Of a stretch of DNA of 64,000 nt, positions 1-9,240 are shown in pieces; position 1 is the first letter of the stretch, and each line of letters opens with the position of its first letter. The notes beneath the pieces are model-generated. The model worked only from the letters and a program-made list of their open reading frames with translations. It searched no databases and was not told where the DNA came from. This DNA is from JADHUC01 sp964623055 (lineage in GTDB: Bacteria > Planctomycetota > Planctomycetia > Pirellulales > Pirellulaceae), in contig CAZURK010000046.1 in assembly GCA_964623055.1 (NCBI GenBank), forward strand, positions 1 to 64,000, written 5' to 3'. A program made the position numbers and the translations under genes.

Positions 1-1225
1 CTTCGATTGTACTCTCGTCGCCGCGTTTGATGCTTGCCGGACCGCCAACGTCGTCCCACGTCTGCGGAGCCACTGTTTTCTTGATGGCACCGATCAAGTC
101 ATCACCGACGAATGGATTCTTCGCGAGGCCCTTGACGTTGTATCGTGCCAAATACAGGTGATTCTCCGCTATTTCCGGCGTCGTGATAACCATACCTTCA
201 CCCTCGGGATACCAAGTCAACTCGATATCCCGAAGAAGGAGTCTCAGCGCGCAGCGTAGCCGTACCCTGTCTAACTTCCTCGTCATGGGCGCGTCCAGAC
301 CTATGCCTACGTCGGACAACGCTTCCTTGTCGAACGAGATCTTCACGCCAGCCGTCTTGCCGAGAAACTGCATCACGTCCCCAAGCGGTGTCTCGATGAA
401 AAACACGGGCGTGGGCACGTTCAGCGCCGATGCTACGGCCTTGGGCAGCACCGACGATGGGACCGCCATGTGCGAGGGCCTTATCGCGCGGAGCCTTTCC
501 CTGAAGCGTTTTTCGATCTCGCGATGGCCGTGGTACGTGTGGCTGATCAACAGGACGCCGGAGGAGATCTTGTAGACTGTGGCCCAATGGCCCCAAGATC
601 GTGGTTGAATATTCTTCGTGATGTCGGCGATCAGAGTGTCTGGGGATTGCCCGCGCAATGGAACGTAAACGCGAATCTCCAATTCGGATTCGACTTCCTC
701 GGGCGTCGTGATCAACAAAACATCGTCACGAACGTCCCAAGTCAGTCTCAGGGGTTTCAGTAGCAGTCCGAGGGCATCTGCCAGAACCAAATTCTCCTCT
801 TGTAGCGTCACTGGCCGGTCGGTACCGATACCCACATCGTCCATTGCCTTTGCGTCCATTTCGACGTTAATGTTGTTGAGCTTTGCCACGTACGTGGTAA
901 CGGAATGAAGTGGCGTGTCTACGAAATCGAACGACACCTTCGTCTCTAACGCCTTGTCGATTGCGATGAGTGTCTCGTTGGTTGCCGGATTCGCAGTTGG
1001 CCGCACCGACTGGACATACAGTCGATCGGCTCGGCATAACCGCTCGATGGGCACTTGCACCGTGATGCCATTCTGCTTTCGCAGCCGCACGCTGTCCTCC
1101 AACACCTCGACCAACGTGGCCTCGACCGTGAACGCGCCCGTGCTGTCCGTCCACTCACGCGCGCCGGAGTCAGCCACAAGGAGCAGGCCCAAGATCACAG
1201 ACGCATGAAATGATTCTCGTAACAT
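1..1225 (-). CDS. Exported SHD1-domain protein with duplicated secretin/STN-like modules (3' end outside window)
   Basis: The frame is open for 408 codons from the ATG at 1223-1225 and runs off the window edge, so the C-terminus is missing. GGAGGT lies 8 nt before the start. Residues 1-21 form a signal peptide. Residues 23-72 (starting REWTDSTG) match the SLA1-homology SHD1 module frequent in planctomycete exported proteins. Two copies of a roughly 95-residue module follow, at about 91-185 and 268-362. Each has the pattern PL..V, then DVGIG.D.P.T, then LTW, then ITTPE, resembling the short N-terminal domains of secretins. Short W-containing stretches between copies (about 188-215 and 370-395) are also duplicated. 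The domain calls rest on pattern recognition. The cellular role is unknown; an envelope or periplasmic location is inferred from the signal peptide. Confidence 0.8.
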   Translation of the reverse strand, partial: MLRESFHASVILGLLLVADSGAREWTDSTGAFTVEATLVEVLEDSVRLRKQNGITVQVPIERLCRADRLYVQSVRPTANPATNETLIAIDKALETKVSFDFVDTPLHSVTTYVAKLNNINVEMDAKAMDDVGIGTDRPVTLQEENLVLADALGLLLKPLRLTWDVRDDVLLITTPEEVESELEIRVYVPLRGQSPDTLIADITKNIQPRSWGHWATVYKISSGVLLISHTYHGHREIEKRFRERLRAIRPSHMAVPSSVLPKAVASALNVPTPVFFIETPLGDVMQFLGKTAGVKISFDKEALSDVGIGLDAPMTRKLDRVRLRCALRLLLRDIELTWYPEGEGMVITTPEIAENHLYLARYNVKGLAKNPFVGDDLIGAIKKTVAPQTWDDVGGPASIKRGDESTIE

Positions 1226-1465
1226 GAGTCGTTACCTCCACTGGCACGTAGAAACCGTGTTTGAGATTACCGACAGAAGATGTCGTTCTGCAGAAGGCCA
1301 TCGCCATTATACCTCCCGGGAGATCGCAATGACCACTAGGGATTAGCCAGTGGCCGAGCACCGGTGGCCATCTGATTTCTCTGGTCGCCCGTTGCGGTTG
1401 GACCCGCAGCACCAGACAATGGCGCAACTCACTGCCACTGCCCCTTTTCGGAAAGACACAGGAAC

Positions 1466-2863
1466 ATGGGTAACGCTCCTAATCGGATTCTTCCATGTGT
1501 GCTCACGATGGTGCAAGTGCCCTTTGTTTGCCTGAGCGGTATTGCCACAGCCGCCGATGACGAATGGCGTGTTGGCTTGGCCAGCGTCTGTATCACGCCC
1601 GAGGAACCGGTGTGGTTGTACGGCTATGCGAGCAAGAGCCGTTTCTGCCCGTTTGAAAGCGTGTTGGACGACATCTACGCCAGGGCGATGGCGATTCGAC
1701 ACGAAGACGGCGAACCGGTCGTGCTGATTACCGCCGATTTGTGCGTTCTTCGTGAACCGGAGGAAACGGCGCTGTGCAACGTGATCATGCGAAAGACGGG
1801 CCTCGCGCGACGGCAGATTCTGTTGAACTGGTCGCATACTCATTCGGGCCCCATGATTGGGACGTCCGACCTGAACCGATATCCCGTGCCGGACGGCGAT
1901 CTGAACGAGATCAAGGCCTATACCGAAGTGCTCTGGAACAAGCTGGCCGACGTGGCGTCCGCAGCCTTGGCCGATATGAAACCCGCGAGTCTTTCGTACG
2001 GTGTTGGCAAGGTCGATTTTGTCAAAAACCGGCGCCGATTCGACAAGGAGGGGAAATATCGTGGCATGGCGCCCAACCCAGAGCGATACGTCGACCGCAG
2101 TGTTGCGGTCTTGAGAATCGACGACGCTAACGGCCACTTGCGCGGCGTGGTCTTCGGGTGTGCGTGCCACGCCGTGACTTTGGGCAACACGAGCAATCGG
2201 CTTTCAGGGGACTACCCCGGTTTTGCGCGACAATACATCGAACGACAACACCCAGGCGTCCAGACGCTGTTCGTCCAGGGATGCGGAGCCGACGCCAACC
2301 CGGATCCGCGAGCCACGGGCGATCAGATTCAAGTAGTCCAACGTCAGGGCCGTGCGTTAGGTGCCGAGGTCTGCCGTGTGATGGAAGGCGAGTTGCAGCC
2401 AATCCACGGTCCACTGCGAGCGGAGTTCGCCCGCGTCGACCTACCCATGAAACCGGTGCCGCCGCGTGAGCAGCTTGAACAACTCGCCAAAGGGCCGTTC
2501 TGGCAGTCCCATAACGCGCGGCGAATCCTGCAAGCGCAAGATCGTGGCGAGCCGATCCCCGCACACTATCGTGCCCCGTTGGCCCTTTGGCAGTTCGGTG
2601 ATGACTTGACACTGGTGGCGATCTCCGGCGAAGTGGTCTCCGACTACGTCCCCCTGGTTGCCGAAGGGATCGGCGCGGAACGGCTGTGGGTCGCGGGCTA
2701 CTCGAATCAAGTCTTTGGGTACTTGCCCTCCGCCAAGGTCGTGGAAGAAGGCGGCTACGAATCGCTCGGACTCGTCTCGGCCCACATCGGATGGTTTTCG
2801 GCAGACGCCCAAGATGTTCTCCTGGCCGCAGTTCGTGAAATGAGCCATAAGGTCCGGGACTAG
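1466..2863 (+). CDS. Neutral/alkaline non-lysosomal ceramidase-like hydrolase
   Basis: 465 residues with an N-terminal signal sequence ending near residue 30. The body resembles the N-terminal domain of neutral ceramidases: an early ITPEEPVWLYGYA segment, SHTHSGP at about 128-134 (likely zinc-binding histidines) and GCACHAVTLG with GDYPG further on. Neutral ceramidases hydrolyse the amide bond of ceramide. Planctomycetes carry many exported homologues whose true substrates are mostly unknown, so ceramide should not be assumed. The protein is shorter than full-length ceramidases and lacks the C-terminal immunoglobulin-like domain. A start at 1508 (MVQVPF) is possible. It is followed after 45 bp by a second exported protein in the same direction. 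Confidence 0.75.
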   Translation: MGNAPNRILPCVLTMVQVPFVCLSGIATAADDEWRVGLASVCITPEEPVWLYGYASKSRFCPFESVLDDIYARAMAIRHEDGEPVVLITADLCVLREPEETALCNVIMRKTGLARRQILLNWSHTHSGPMIGTSDLNRYPVPDGDLNEIKAYTEVLWNKLADVASAALADMKPASLSYGVGKVDFVKNRRRFDKEGKYRGMAPNPERYVDRSVAVLRIDDANGHLRGVVFGCACHAVTLGNTSNRLSGDYPGFARQYIERQHPGVQTLFVQGCGADANPDPRATGDQIQVVQRQGRALGAEVCRVMEGELQPIHGPLRAEFARVDLPMKPVPPREQLEQLAKGPFWQSHNARRILQAQDRGEPIPAHYRAPLALWQFGDDLTLVAISGEVVSDYVPLVAEGIGAERLWVAGYSNQVFGYLPSAKVVEEGGYESLGLVSAHIGWFSADAQDVLLAAVREMSHKVRD

Positions 2864-2908
2864 TCGTCGCCGTAACCTGCAATTTGTCGCAAGAGGAGGT
2901 TTCCGGCC

Positions 2909-4291
2909 ATGCGTCGTTTGCGTCTACCGTCGGTCGTGTTCGTCGTGTTGCTTGGTCCGCTGGCGGTTGTGTATGTGATTGGCACAGAAGAAACCTCATC
3001 CGAGGTACCCGGTCACACAAAGACGGCTACCGTCCGCGATTTTGGAGCGGTAGGCGATGGCCACGCCGACGATGCGGCCGCAATTCAGAAGGCGGTAAAT
3101 GCGGGTGTCGGCGATGTTAGATTCCCTCGTGGTACATATCGGATCACCAAGCCGATCGTAATCGAATTGGACGAAGTCGGCCGGACATCATTGATCGGCG
3201 GCGGCACAGCAAGGACCGTAATGGCGGGACCAGGCCCGGCGTTCAAGTTCGTAGGTACGCACGCGGGCACGGCTGACCCTTCGGCTGTCAAATCCGATGT
3301 CTGGGAACGACAGCGCATGCCGACCGTGGACGGTATCGAGATCATCGGCGCCCACGAAGATGCCGCTGGCATCGAAGCAACCGGCACCATGCAGTTGCTT
3401 GTCACCCGAGTGGCGGTGCGCGGGGCCTTGCATGGAATCCACCTGACAGCACGAAACCGCAACGTGATCATCTCCGATTGCCATTTGTACGAAAACACGG
3501 GTGTGGGCCTATACCTCGATCACGTTAACCTGCACCAAATCAACGTCAGCGGTTGCCACATCAGCTACAATGGCGGCGGAGGGATTGTGGTCCGTGGCGG
3601 CGGCGTGTGCAATCTGCAAGTCAGCGGCTGCGACATCGAGGCCAACATGGATCCCGATGGCGAGCCGACTGCCAACGTGCTGATCGATGGAGGCGGCGTT
3701 AACGCCGAGATGGCAATCGTCGGTTGCACGATCCAGCACACGCACAACGCACCCGAATCGGCCAACATCCGTTTCATCGGGCTCGACAGCCGCGATCGGA
3801 CTTGGGGCAACCTGACGATATCCGGCAACGTGATCAGCGATACACAGATCGGCGTGGACATTCGGAAAGCCCGCGGTGTCAGCATCGTCGCCAACACTTT
3901 CTGGAAAGGCTATCAGTACGATCTTCGCATCGAAGACAGTCGCAACGTCGTTGTGGGCCCCAACGTGTTTGACCGTAATCCCAACTACTGGGACCCCGAT
4001 GGTGGCAACAATGCCCTACTGTTACGCAACTGCCAGGACGCCACGCTGAACGGCCTTCACATCAGCGGCGTTACGGGGGCCGAGGCGGGATTGGTCTTGG
4101 AGAACTGCCACCGAGTCAACGTGACAGGCTGCACGATCCTGGATTGTGCTGGCGGCGGCCTTTTGCTGAAGAACGTGAGGGGCAGCCGCGTCTCCGATTG
4201 CCTGATTCGCAATGACCTGCCCGGTAAGGACGCGTGGCTGCCGGTGAGGATAACCGGCGGGCAGGGCAATGTGGTTGTCGACACAGATTGA
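2909..4291 (+). CDS. Secreted right-handed beta-helix protein, pectate-lyase-3 type
   Basis: 460 residues. A strong AGGAGG lies upstream of the ATG and a signal anchor spans about residues 8-26. The segment after it, VRDFGAVGDGHADDAAAIQKA at about 45-66, is the classic entry to the pectate lyase superfamily beta-helix (Pectate_lyase_3). The rest is regular beta-helix coil sequence with repeated short strands ending in Gly-Cys, Asn-Val or Ser-Gly (for example SGCHISYNGGGG and VSGCDIEAN). Such proteins bind or cleave polysaccharides outside the cytoplasm. No catalytic residues can be assigned from sequence alone, so lyase activity is not claimed. It may be co-transcribed with the ceramidase-like gene 45 bp upstream. 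Confidence 0.75.
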   Translation: MRRLRLPSVVFVVLLGPLAVVYVIGTEETSSEVPGHTKTATVRDFGAVGDGHADDAAAIQKAVNAGVGDVRFPRGTYRITKPIVIELDEVGRTSLIGGGTARTVMAGPGPAFKFVGTHAGTADPSAVKSDVWERQRMPTVDGIEIIGAHEDAAGIEATGTMQLLVTRVAVRGALHGIHLTARNRNVIISDCHLYENTGVGLYLDHVNLHQINVSGCHISYNGGGGIVVRGGGVCNLQVSGCDIEANMDPDGEPTANVLIDGGGVNAEMAIVGCTIQHTHNAPESANIRFIGLDSRDRTWGNLTISGNVISDTQIGVDIRKARGVSIVANTFWKGYQYDLRIEDSRNVVVGPNVFDRNPNYWDPDGGNNALLLRNCQDATLNGLHISGVTGAEAGLVLENCHRVNVTGCTILDCAGGGLLLKNVRGSRVSDCLIRNDLPGKDAWLPVRITGGQGNVVVDTD

Positions 4292-4756
4292 TCTACCACC
4301 ACCCGCTCCAAATGTGGACAATCTCTTTCGTGGGCCGATCGCGTCGGTTGTCGGCACCGAATCCCGTTTGCGAGGCGAGATATGTCGAATTCCATTCGTC
4401 GGCCTCCGTTGCGAGGCGTCATTCTCCACGGTAACCATGTTGTCGGTGGCGTAGATCTCCCGAGTCCCAGCGAGTGCTTCATCAAGCATTTCAACCAGGA
4501 ATACCAGGCGGCAGGACTCCGTGTCATTCCAACAGATGTGTTTCACAAGGACGAGGCTCCTACGTCCCCGCAGCTACCGCTCGGCCGAACCGCCAGCTCG
4601 AACACATCGATACAACCCCTCCCACCGTCGTAGTCTCGCGCGAAAAGGCTGGCCGTGCTATCCCATTGTCTCAGCGCATATAGCGTGGGGTATATTTGAT
4701 CGACCCGCGCAAATGCATGCACCTACCACTTGTGGAACAAGAGAGAGACCCAAACT
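4292..4756. other. Gene-free spacer
   Basis: About 465 bp between the beta-helix gene and the metalloprotease gene. Short open frames exist on both strands (for example 4382-4633 plus), but none has a good ribosome site or a recognisable domain. It may hold a decayed gene remnant plus the promoter of the metalloprotease. I see no palindromic repeat here, unlike most spacers of this length in the window. Confidence 0.5.
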
Positions 4757-7486
4757 ATGGCTAAGTATGCTTTCTTGCGTCCAGCCCTGTTGACTGCACC
4801 GTTGACGATCTTTCTGGCTACTACGGCGTTGGCGGCGGACCAAACCGACTCGTCCAAGCCAAAGAAGGAACCGGAGGTTTCGGCTACTCCGAGCGAATCG
4901 ACGCCGAAAACCACAACGGTCAAGGCGCCCACCACGTCGATCAAGTCCACCACGCCCAGTCATACGGTGTTGCTGAAGGAGGCGAAGTCGATATCGGGTC
5001 TGATCCCGCTGTACCAGAAGGAGAACAAGCTGTACGCGGAGTTCAGTTCGAGCCATTATGCGAGTGAGTACGTGGTGCTGATCTCGATCGCTCGCGGCAT
5101 TGGACAGGGAATGCTTCTGGGCGGCATGACGTGGGGTGTCGGCGACGATTGGGTGTGGAAGTTCCGCAAGGTCGACAAGAAGGTCCACATCATCCGCCGC
5201 AACGTGCGTTTCAAGGCGAACAAAGGCACCCCCGAGGCGTCCGCCGTGCGGAATGCCTACACGGACAGCGTGCTGTTCAGCCTGCCGATTGTCACCAAAG
5301 GCCCGAAGGGCGGCGACTTGGTGGACCTGTCGCCGGTATTCATGAGCGACCTTCCGCAGATCTCGTTTTCCTTGCCGGGGTTCTCGTTTTCCGCGAGCAA
5401 ATCGACGTGGGGCGAAGTCAAAGGCTTCGACGACAATGTCGAGCTGGAGGTTGCGGCAACCTATGCCTCCAGCGGGCGAGTGAGCTTTGACACGGTTCCC
5501 GATTCGCGAGGCGTCACGTTGACGGTTCACTACTCGGTCAGCAAGATCCCGACCACGGGCTACAAACCGCGCCTTGCGGACGACCGTGTCGGCTATTTTC
5601 TGACGGTGGTCAAAGACTTCTCGAAGAAGAACAGCGAAGATCAGTTCGTTCGCTACATCAATCGTTGGAGATTGGAGAAGGCGGATGCTTCGGCTCCCAT
5701 GTCCCCGCCCAAGGAGCCGATCGTCTTCTGGATCGAGAAGACCGTCCCCTTCAAATATCGAAAACCGATCCGCGAGGGCCTGTTGGAATGGAACAAGGCA
5801 TTCGAGAAGGCCGGTTTCGTGGACGCAATCGAGGTGCGCCAGCAGCCCGACGACGCAGATTGGGATCCGGAAGACATCAACTACAACACGTTCCGCTGGA
5901 TCACGTCAAACGCGGGCTTCGCCATGGGGCCTTCGCGCGTGAACCCATACACTGGCCAGATCCTGGATGCGGACATCATCTTCGACGCGGACTTCCTGAC
6001 GTACTGGAAGCAGGAATTCGAGACATTCACTCGCGAGAGCGTTGCTCGCATGACGGGCGGCGATCTGAACGTGCCATCAACCGGTCAAGGCCACGCGACG
6101 TCGCACGGCATGCTTGCCGGTCGATCTCAGCACGCGACTTGCCTGTTGAACCGCGGCATGGCTCGCCAGTTGGCATTCGGTGCCGCAACGATCATTGCTC
6201 GCGCCGATCCGAAGCAAGCTGCGGAATTGCAGGAGCGGCTGATCATGCAGGGCCTCAAGGAAGTGACCATGCACGAGGCGGGGCACACGCTTGGGTTGCG
6301 GCACAACTTCAAAGCCAGCACCTTTCTGAGCCTGAAGGACATCAACGATCCTGCCAAGGCTCGCAAGAGCGGAATGGTCGCCTCTGTGATGGACTACAAT
6401 CCGACAAACATCGTGCCCAAAGGCGAAAAGCAGGGCGACTTCTTCACGACGATGGTTGGGCCCTACGACCACTGGGCCATCGAGTACGGGTACAAGCAGT
6501 TTTCCGGCAGCGAGTCCGAGGAATTGAAGAAGATCGCCGCGCGCAGCGGAGAACCGGCACTGAAATACGCTACGGACGAAGACACTCGCAGTACCGACCC
6601 CGATCCCGAGTCAAACCGGTTTGACCTGGGCAACGACTCATTGGAATACGCCAAACAGCGCGCGGCCCTGATGCAGGAGTTGATTCCCGGGCTGGTCGAT
6701 CGTGTCGTGCAAGACGGCGACGACTATACCAAAGCCCGCAAAGCCTTCAATATCATTCTCGGGCAGTACGGCGAAGCGATGTTCTTTGCCGCACGCTATG
6801 TCGGCGGCCTGTACACCAGCCGAAGTCACAAGGGCGACAAGGACGCCAGGTCTCCGATCACAGTGATCGATCCGAAGAAGCAACGCGACGCGTTGGCTTT
6901 GCTGGAAGGCCAGGTCTTCAACGACAAACCGTTCCATTTCCCTCCCGAGCTTTACAATCAGTTGGCCGCCACATACTGGAATCACTGGGGCATCAGCGAC
7001 TCGTTGCGAAAGGACTTTCCGGTGCACGACGTGATCCTGATGTGGCAGGAACGCATTCTCGCCCAGTTGATGTCGTCCGTCACTCTCGACCGCATTCATG
7101 ATACGGAGCTAAAAGTGCCTGCCGACAAGGACGCGTTCACCACAGCGGAACTCGTCGAGCGTCTGACGAAGGCCGTCTTTGCCGAGGTGGACGCGATCAA
7201 AGGCGATGGTAACTTCACAAACCGCAAGCCGGCGATTACCAGCCTGCGCCGCAATCTACAACGGAGCTATTTGAAGAACCTCTCCTACTTGGCAATGAGC
7301 CGGACTGGCGCTCCGCAGGATTGCCAAACGGTCGCTTACGCCGAGTTGACGTCTCTGAAAGCACGAATCGACAACCTGTTGACGAGAAACGCGAACCTGG
7401 ACACCTACTCGCGCGCCCACCTGCAGGAATCGGCCAGCCGAATCCAGAAGGTGCTTGATGCAAAGCTGTCGTTGACCAGCCCGTAA
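4757..7486 (+). CDS. Large exported zinc-dependent metalloprotease (DUF5117/DUF4953 type)
   Basis: 909 residues from the ATG at 4757, which is preceded by AAGAGAGAGA. An earlier in-frame ATG at 4730 would extend the protein by nine residues ahead of the signal peptide. Signal peptide 1-26 is followed by a low-complexity K/T/S/P stretch to about residue 70. The catalytic motif HEAGHTLGLRHNF at about residue 506 is the extended HExxHxxGxxH zinc site of metzincin-type peptidases. The flanking layout fits the bacterial zinc-dependent metalloprotease family with DUF5117 before and DUF4953 around the site. Length is normal for the family. It is probably periplasmic or secreted; the substrate is unknown. 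Confidence 0.85.
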   Translation: MAKYAFLRPALLTAPLTIFLATTALAADQTDSSKPKKEPEVSATPSESTPKTTTVKAPTTSIKSTTPSHTVLLKEAKSISGLIPLYQKENKLYAEFSSSHYASEYVVLISIARGIGQGMLLGGMTWGVGDDWVWKFRKVDKKVHIIRRNVRFKANKGTPEASAVRNAYTDSVLFSLPIVTKGPKGGDLVDLSPVFMSDLPQISFSLPGFSFSASKSTWGEVKGFDDNVELEVAATYASSGRVSFDTVPDSRGVTLTVHYSVSKIPTTGYKPRLADDRVGYFLTVVKDFSKKNSEDQFVRYINRWRLEKADASAPMSPPKEPIVFWIEKTVPFKYRKPIREGLLEWNKAFEKAGFVDAIEVRQQPDDADWDPEDINYNTFRWITSNAGFAMGPSRVNPYTGQILDADIIFDADFLTYWKQEFETFTRESVARMTGGDLNVPSTGQGHATSHGMLAGRSQHATCLLNRGMARQLAFGAATIIARADPKQAAELQERLIMQGLKEVTMHEAGHTLGLRHNFKASTFLSLKDINDPAKARKSGMVASVMDYNPTNIVPKGEKQGDFFTTMVGPYDHWAIEYGYKQFSGSESEELKKIAARSGEPALKYATDEDTRSTDPDPESNRFDLGNDSLEYAKQRAALMQELIPGLVDRVVQDGDDYTKARKAFNIILGQYGEAMFFAARYVGGLYTSRSHKGDKDARSPITVIDPKKQRDALALLEGQVFNDKPFHFPPELYNQLAATYWNHWGISDSLRKDFPVHDVILMWQERILAQLMSSVTLDRIHDTELKVPADKDAFTTAELVERLTKAVFAEVDAIKGDGNFTNRKPAITSLRRNLQRSYLKNLSYLAMSRTGAPQDCQTVAYAELTSLKARIDNLLTRNANLDTYSRAHLQESASRIQKVLDAKLSLTSP

Positions 7487-7561
7487 GTGACAACGTCGCT
7501 CTGTACATCCGCAGAAAACGGTTTCACGATTACCGGAATCCTTCGCCGCGCCAATGCGTGG

Positions 7562-7625
7562 GTAGCGGGATTCGCAAGAATTCCGTTGAGCAATCGTTGC
7601 TTCGGAAGTCTTGCGACTTCCGCTA
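7562..7625. repeat. Palindromic repeat, GTAGCGG/CCGCTAC family, copy 1
   Basis: Two 23-nt arms starting GTAGCGG and ending CCGCTAC pair with few mismatches around a short loop. The same design occurs at 43198-43262 and 62201-62260. It lies in the 311-bp spacer between the metalloprotease and the TPR lipoprotein; I see nothing else in that spacer. Confidence 0.7.
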
Positions 7626-7797
7626 CGAATCTCGAAACACGCCCTGGGTGAAGCGGTGGCGCAGTGTATCAGCATTTCGCCGTTCACAATGGCTTGACGC
7701 GGGAGGACTTGGTGGGCACACTTCGAATCCAGAGATTCGCTTGTCTGCCACAAGGCAGCGCAGCAGCGCAAAACGGGAATCAGGTCTGGGATTACCT

Positions 7798-9237
7798 ATG
7801 CAAGCACGTGCGGGACGGCCTGCGGGCGGTTGGGGGATAGCCTTGGTCTTTGTTGCGGGAGCCGTGAGCCTTTTCGGGGCATGTGGCCACGAGGACGGTC
7901 GTCAAGATTCTGCTGCGCCGCAGAAGAGCATGCAACCCAGTGCTCCGCCGCACCAGGCGAATCCTCAATCGCCGCCTGCGCGTTCCCAGGCACACGCGAG
8001 GAAGCCTGCAGAGGCTGAAGGCGAACCGCCTCCGCCGACAACGATTCCGGCGTTGATTGAAGAGGCGACCCAGGTGGCTGATCGTCTTGTCGAATCGTTC
8101 CCGGACGACTGCGATGCGCACGAGGTCAGGGCAAGGATTCTGTTTCTGCTGGGAAGGAACGCCGAGGCTTCGGGATCCTGGGAGCGGTCCCTCGAACTGA
8201 ATCCCGAATATGCGTACGGCTACCACGGCTTGGGCCTGATCGCGGCGAAAGAGGGTGAATATGAGAAAGCGGTGACCTTGCAGCGGAAGGCGCTGACCCA
8301 TGTTCCAGGGTTTTCCGAGGCGGCGCACAAACTGTGCGATGCGCTGCTGAAGCTGGGCAAGATCGAAGAGGCCATCGAGGCTTTGCATAGTCACATCTCG
8401 GTTGTGCCGGAATCGACCGAGACTTACGTCTATCTGGGACAAGCCCACGTTGCGGGGCAACAGTACGAGAAAGCAGCCGATGCGTTCGAAACGGCGCTGG
8501 AACGCTACCCTGACATCCCGCGGGCCCAGTATGGGTTGGCCACGGCGCTGGCCCGACTGGGACGGAGAGAGGAAGCCGACGAGGCGATGAATCAATACCG
8601 GCTCGTCAGAGCCAAAGACATGGAGGTTCGCACTCAGTACAGTGGTAAGCGGGACGACATGGAGGCTCTAGCGGTCGATTTCGCCGCAAGGTACGTGCTT
8701 GCGGGACGTGTCTATCTGGTTCACGGAGTCCTCCGGGAAGCGGAAAGACTCTGCCGCAGGGCCGCTGTGCTCGATCCCGCCAACACGGAGTGTCGTGTAG
8801 TCCTGGCGTCACTCTACCAGCAGACGGGGAGGGGAGCGGATGCGCTGCGGACTTGCCGCGAGCTTGTTGCGATTGCGCCGGACCAGTCGGCCTACCACCT
8901 GAATCTTGGCGTCATGTACAGCAATTTGGGGCGATTCGATGATTCCGAGCAGTCGCTTCAAGAGGCGATCCGTCTCGCTCCACAAGCCCCCGAGGGTTAT
9001 GTGTCCCTCACGCGCCTCTATCTGCGGAGCGACCGGGAGCTTCACGAAGCGGTACGACTTGCCGAGTCGGCGTTCGAACTTCGAGCCGTCGCAGCGAACG
9101 CGTTCCTGCTGAGTCAGGTTCGCGCAGGCGTCGGGGATCATGCGGGGGCCGTTTCGGCCATCGAAGAGGCGATCAGGCTTGATCCGGAGAACAAGCGTTA
9201 TCAACAGGCGCGGACTTTCCTTCAGGAGAAACGTTGA
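7798..9237 (+). CDS. TPR-repeat lipoprotein
   Basis: 479 residues when started at the ATG at 7798 (MQARAGR), which directly precedes a hydrophobic stretch ending LFGAC, a plausible lipobox with the cysteine near residue 29. The open frame extends upstream to 7558, but that part crosses a palindromic repeat and is not protein-like. After a proline/alanine-rich linker the chain is made of degenerate tetratricopeptide repeats from about residue 75 to the end (GYHGLGLIAAKEGEYEKAV and EAIRLDPENKRY are typical). It stops 3 nt before the FG-GAP gene start, so the two are probably translated from one mRNA. It is likely an envelope-anchored scaffold; partners are unknown. Confidence 0.8.
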   Translation: MQARAGRPAGGWGIALVFVAGAVSLFGACGHEDGRQDSAAPQKSMQPSAPPHQANPQSPPARSQAHARKPAEAEGEPPPPTTIPALIEEATQVADRLVESFPDDCDAHEVRARILFLLGRNAEASGSWERSLELNPEYAYGYHGLGLIAAKEGEYEKAVTLQRKALTHVPGFSEAAHKLCDALLKLGKIEEAIEALHSHISVVPESTETYVYLGQAHVAGQQYEKAADAFETALERYPDIPRAQYGLATALARLGRREEADEAMNQYRLVRAKDMEVRTQYSGKRDDMEALAVDFAARYVLAGRVYLVHGVLREAERLCRRAAVLDPANTECRVVLASLYQQTGRGADALRTCRELVAIAPDQSAYHLNLGVMYSNLGRFDDSEQSLQEAIRLAPQAPEGYVSLTRLYLRSDRELHEAVRLAESAFELRAVAANAFLLSQVRAGVGDHAGAVSAIEEAIRLDPENKRYQQARTFLQEKR

Positions 9238-9240
9238 ACG

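Noticed and set aside
4382..4633. Open frame in the spacer before the metalloprotease gene
   Set aside because: No ribosome site, no recognisable domain and composition unlike the neighbouring genes; treated as spacer.
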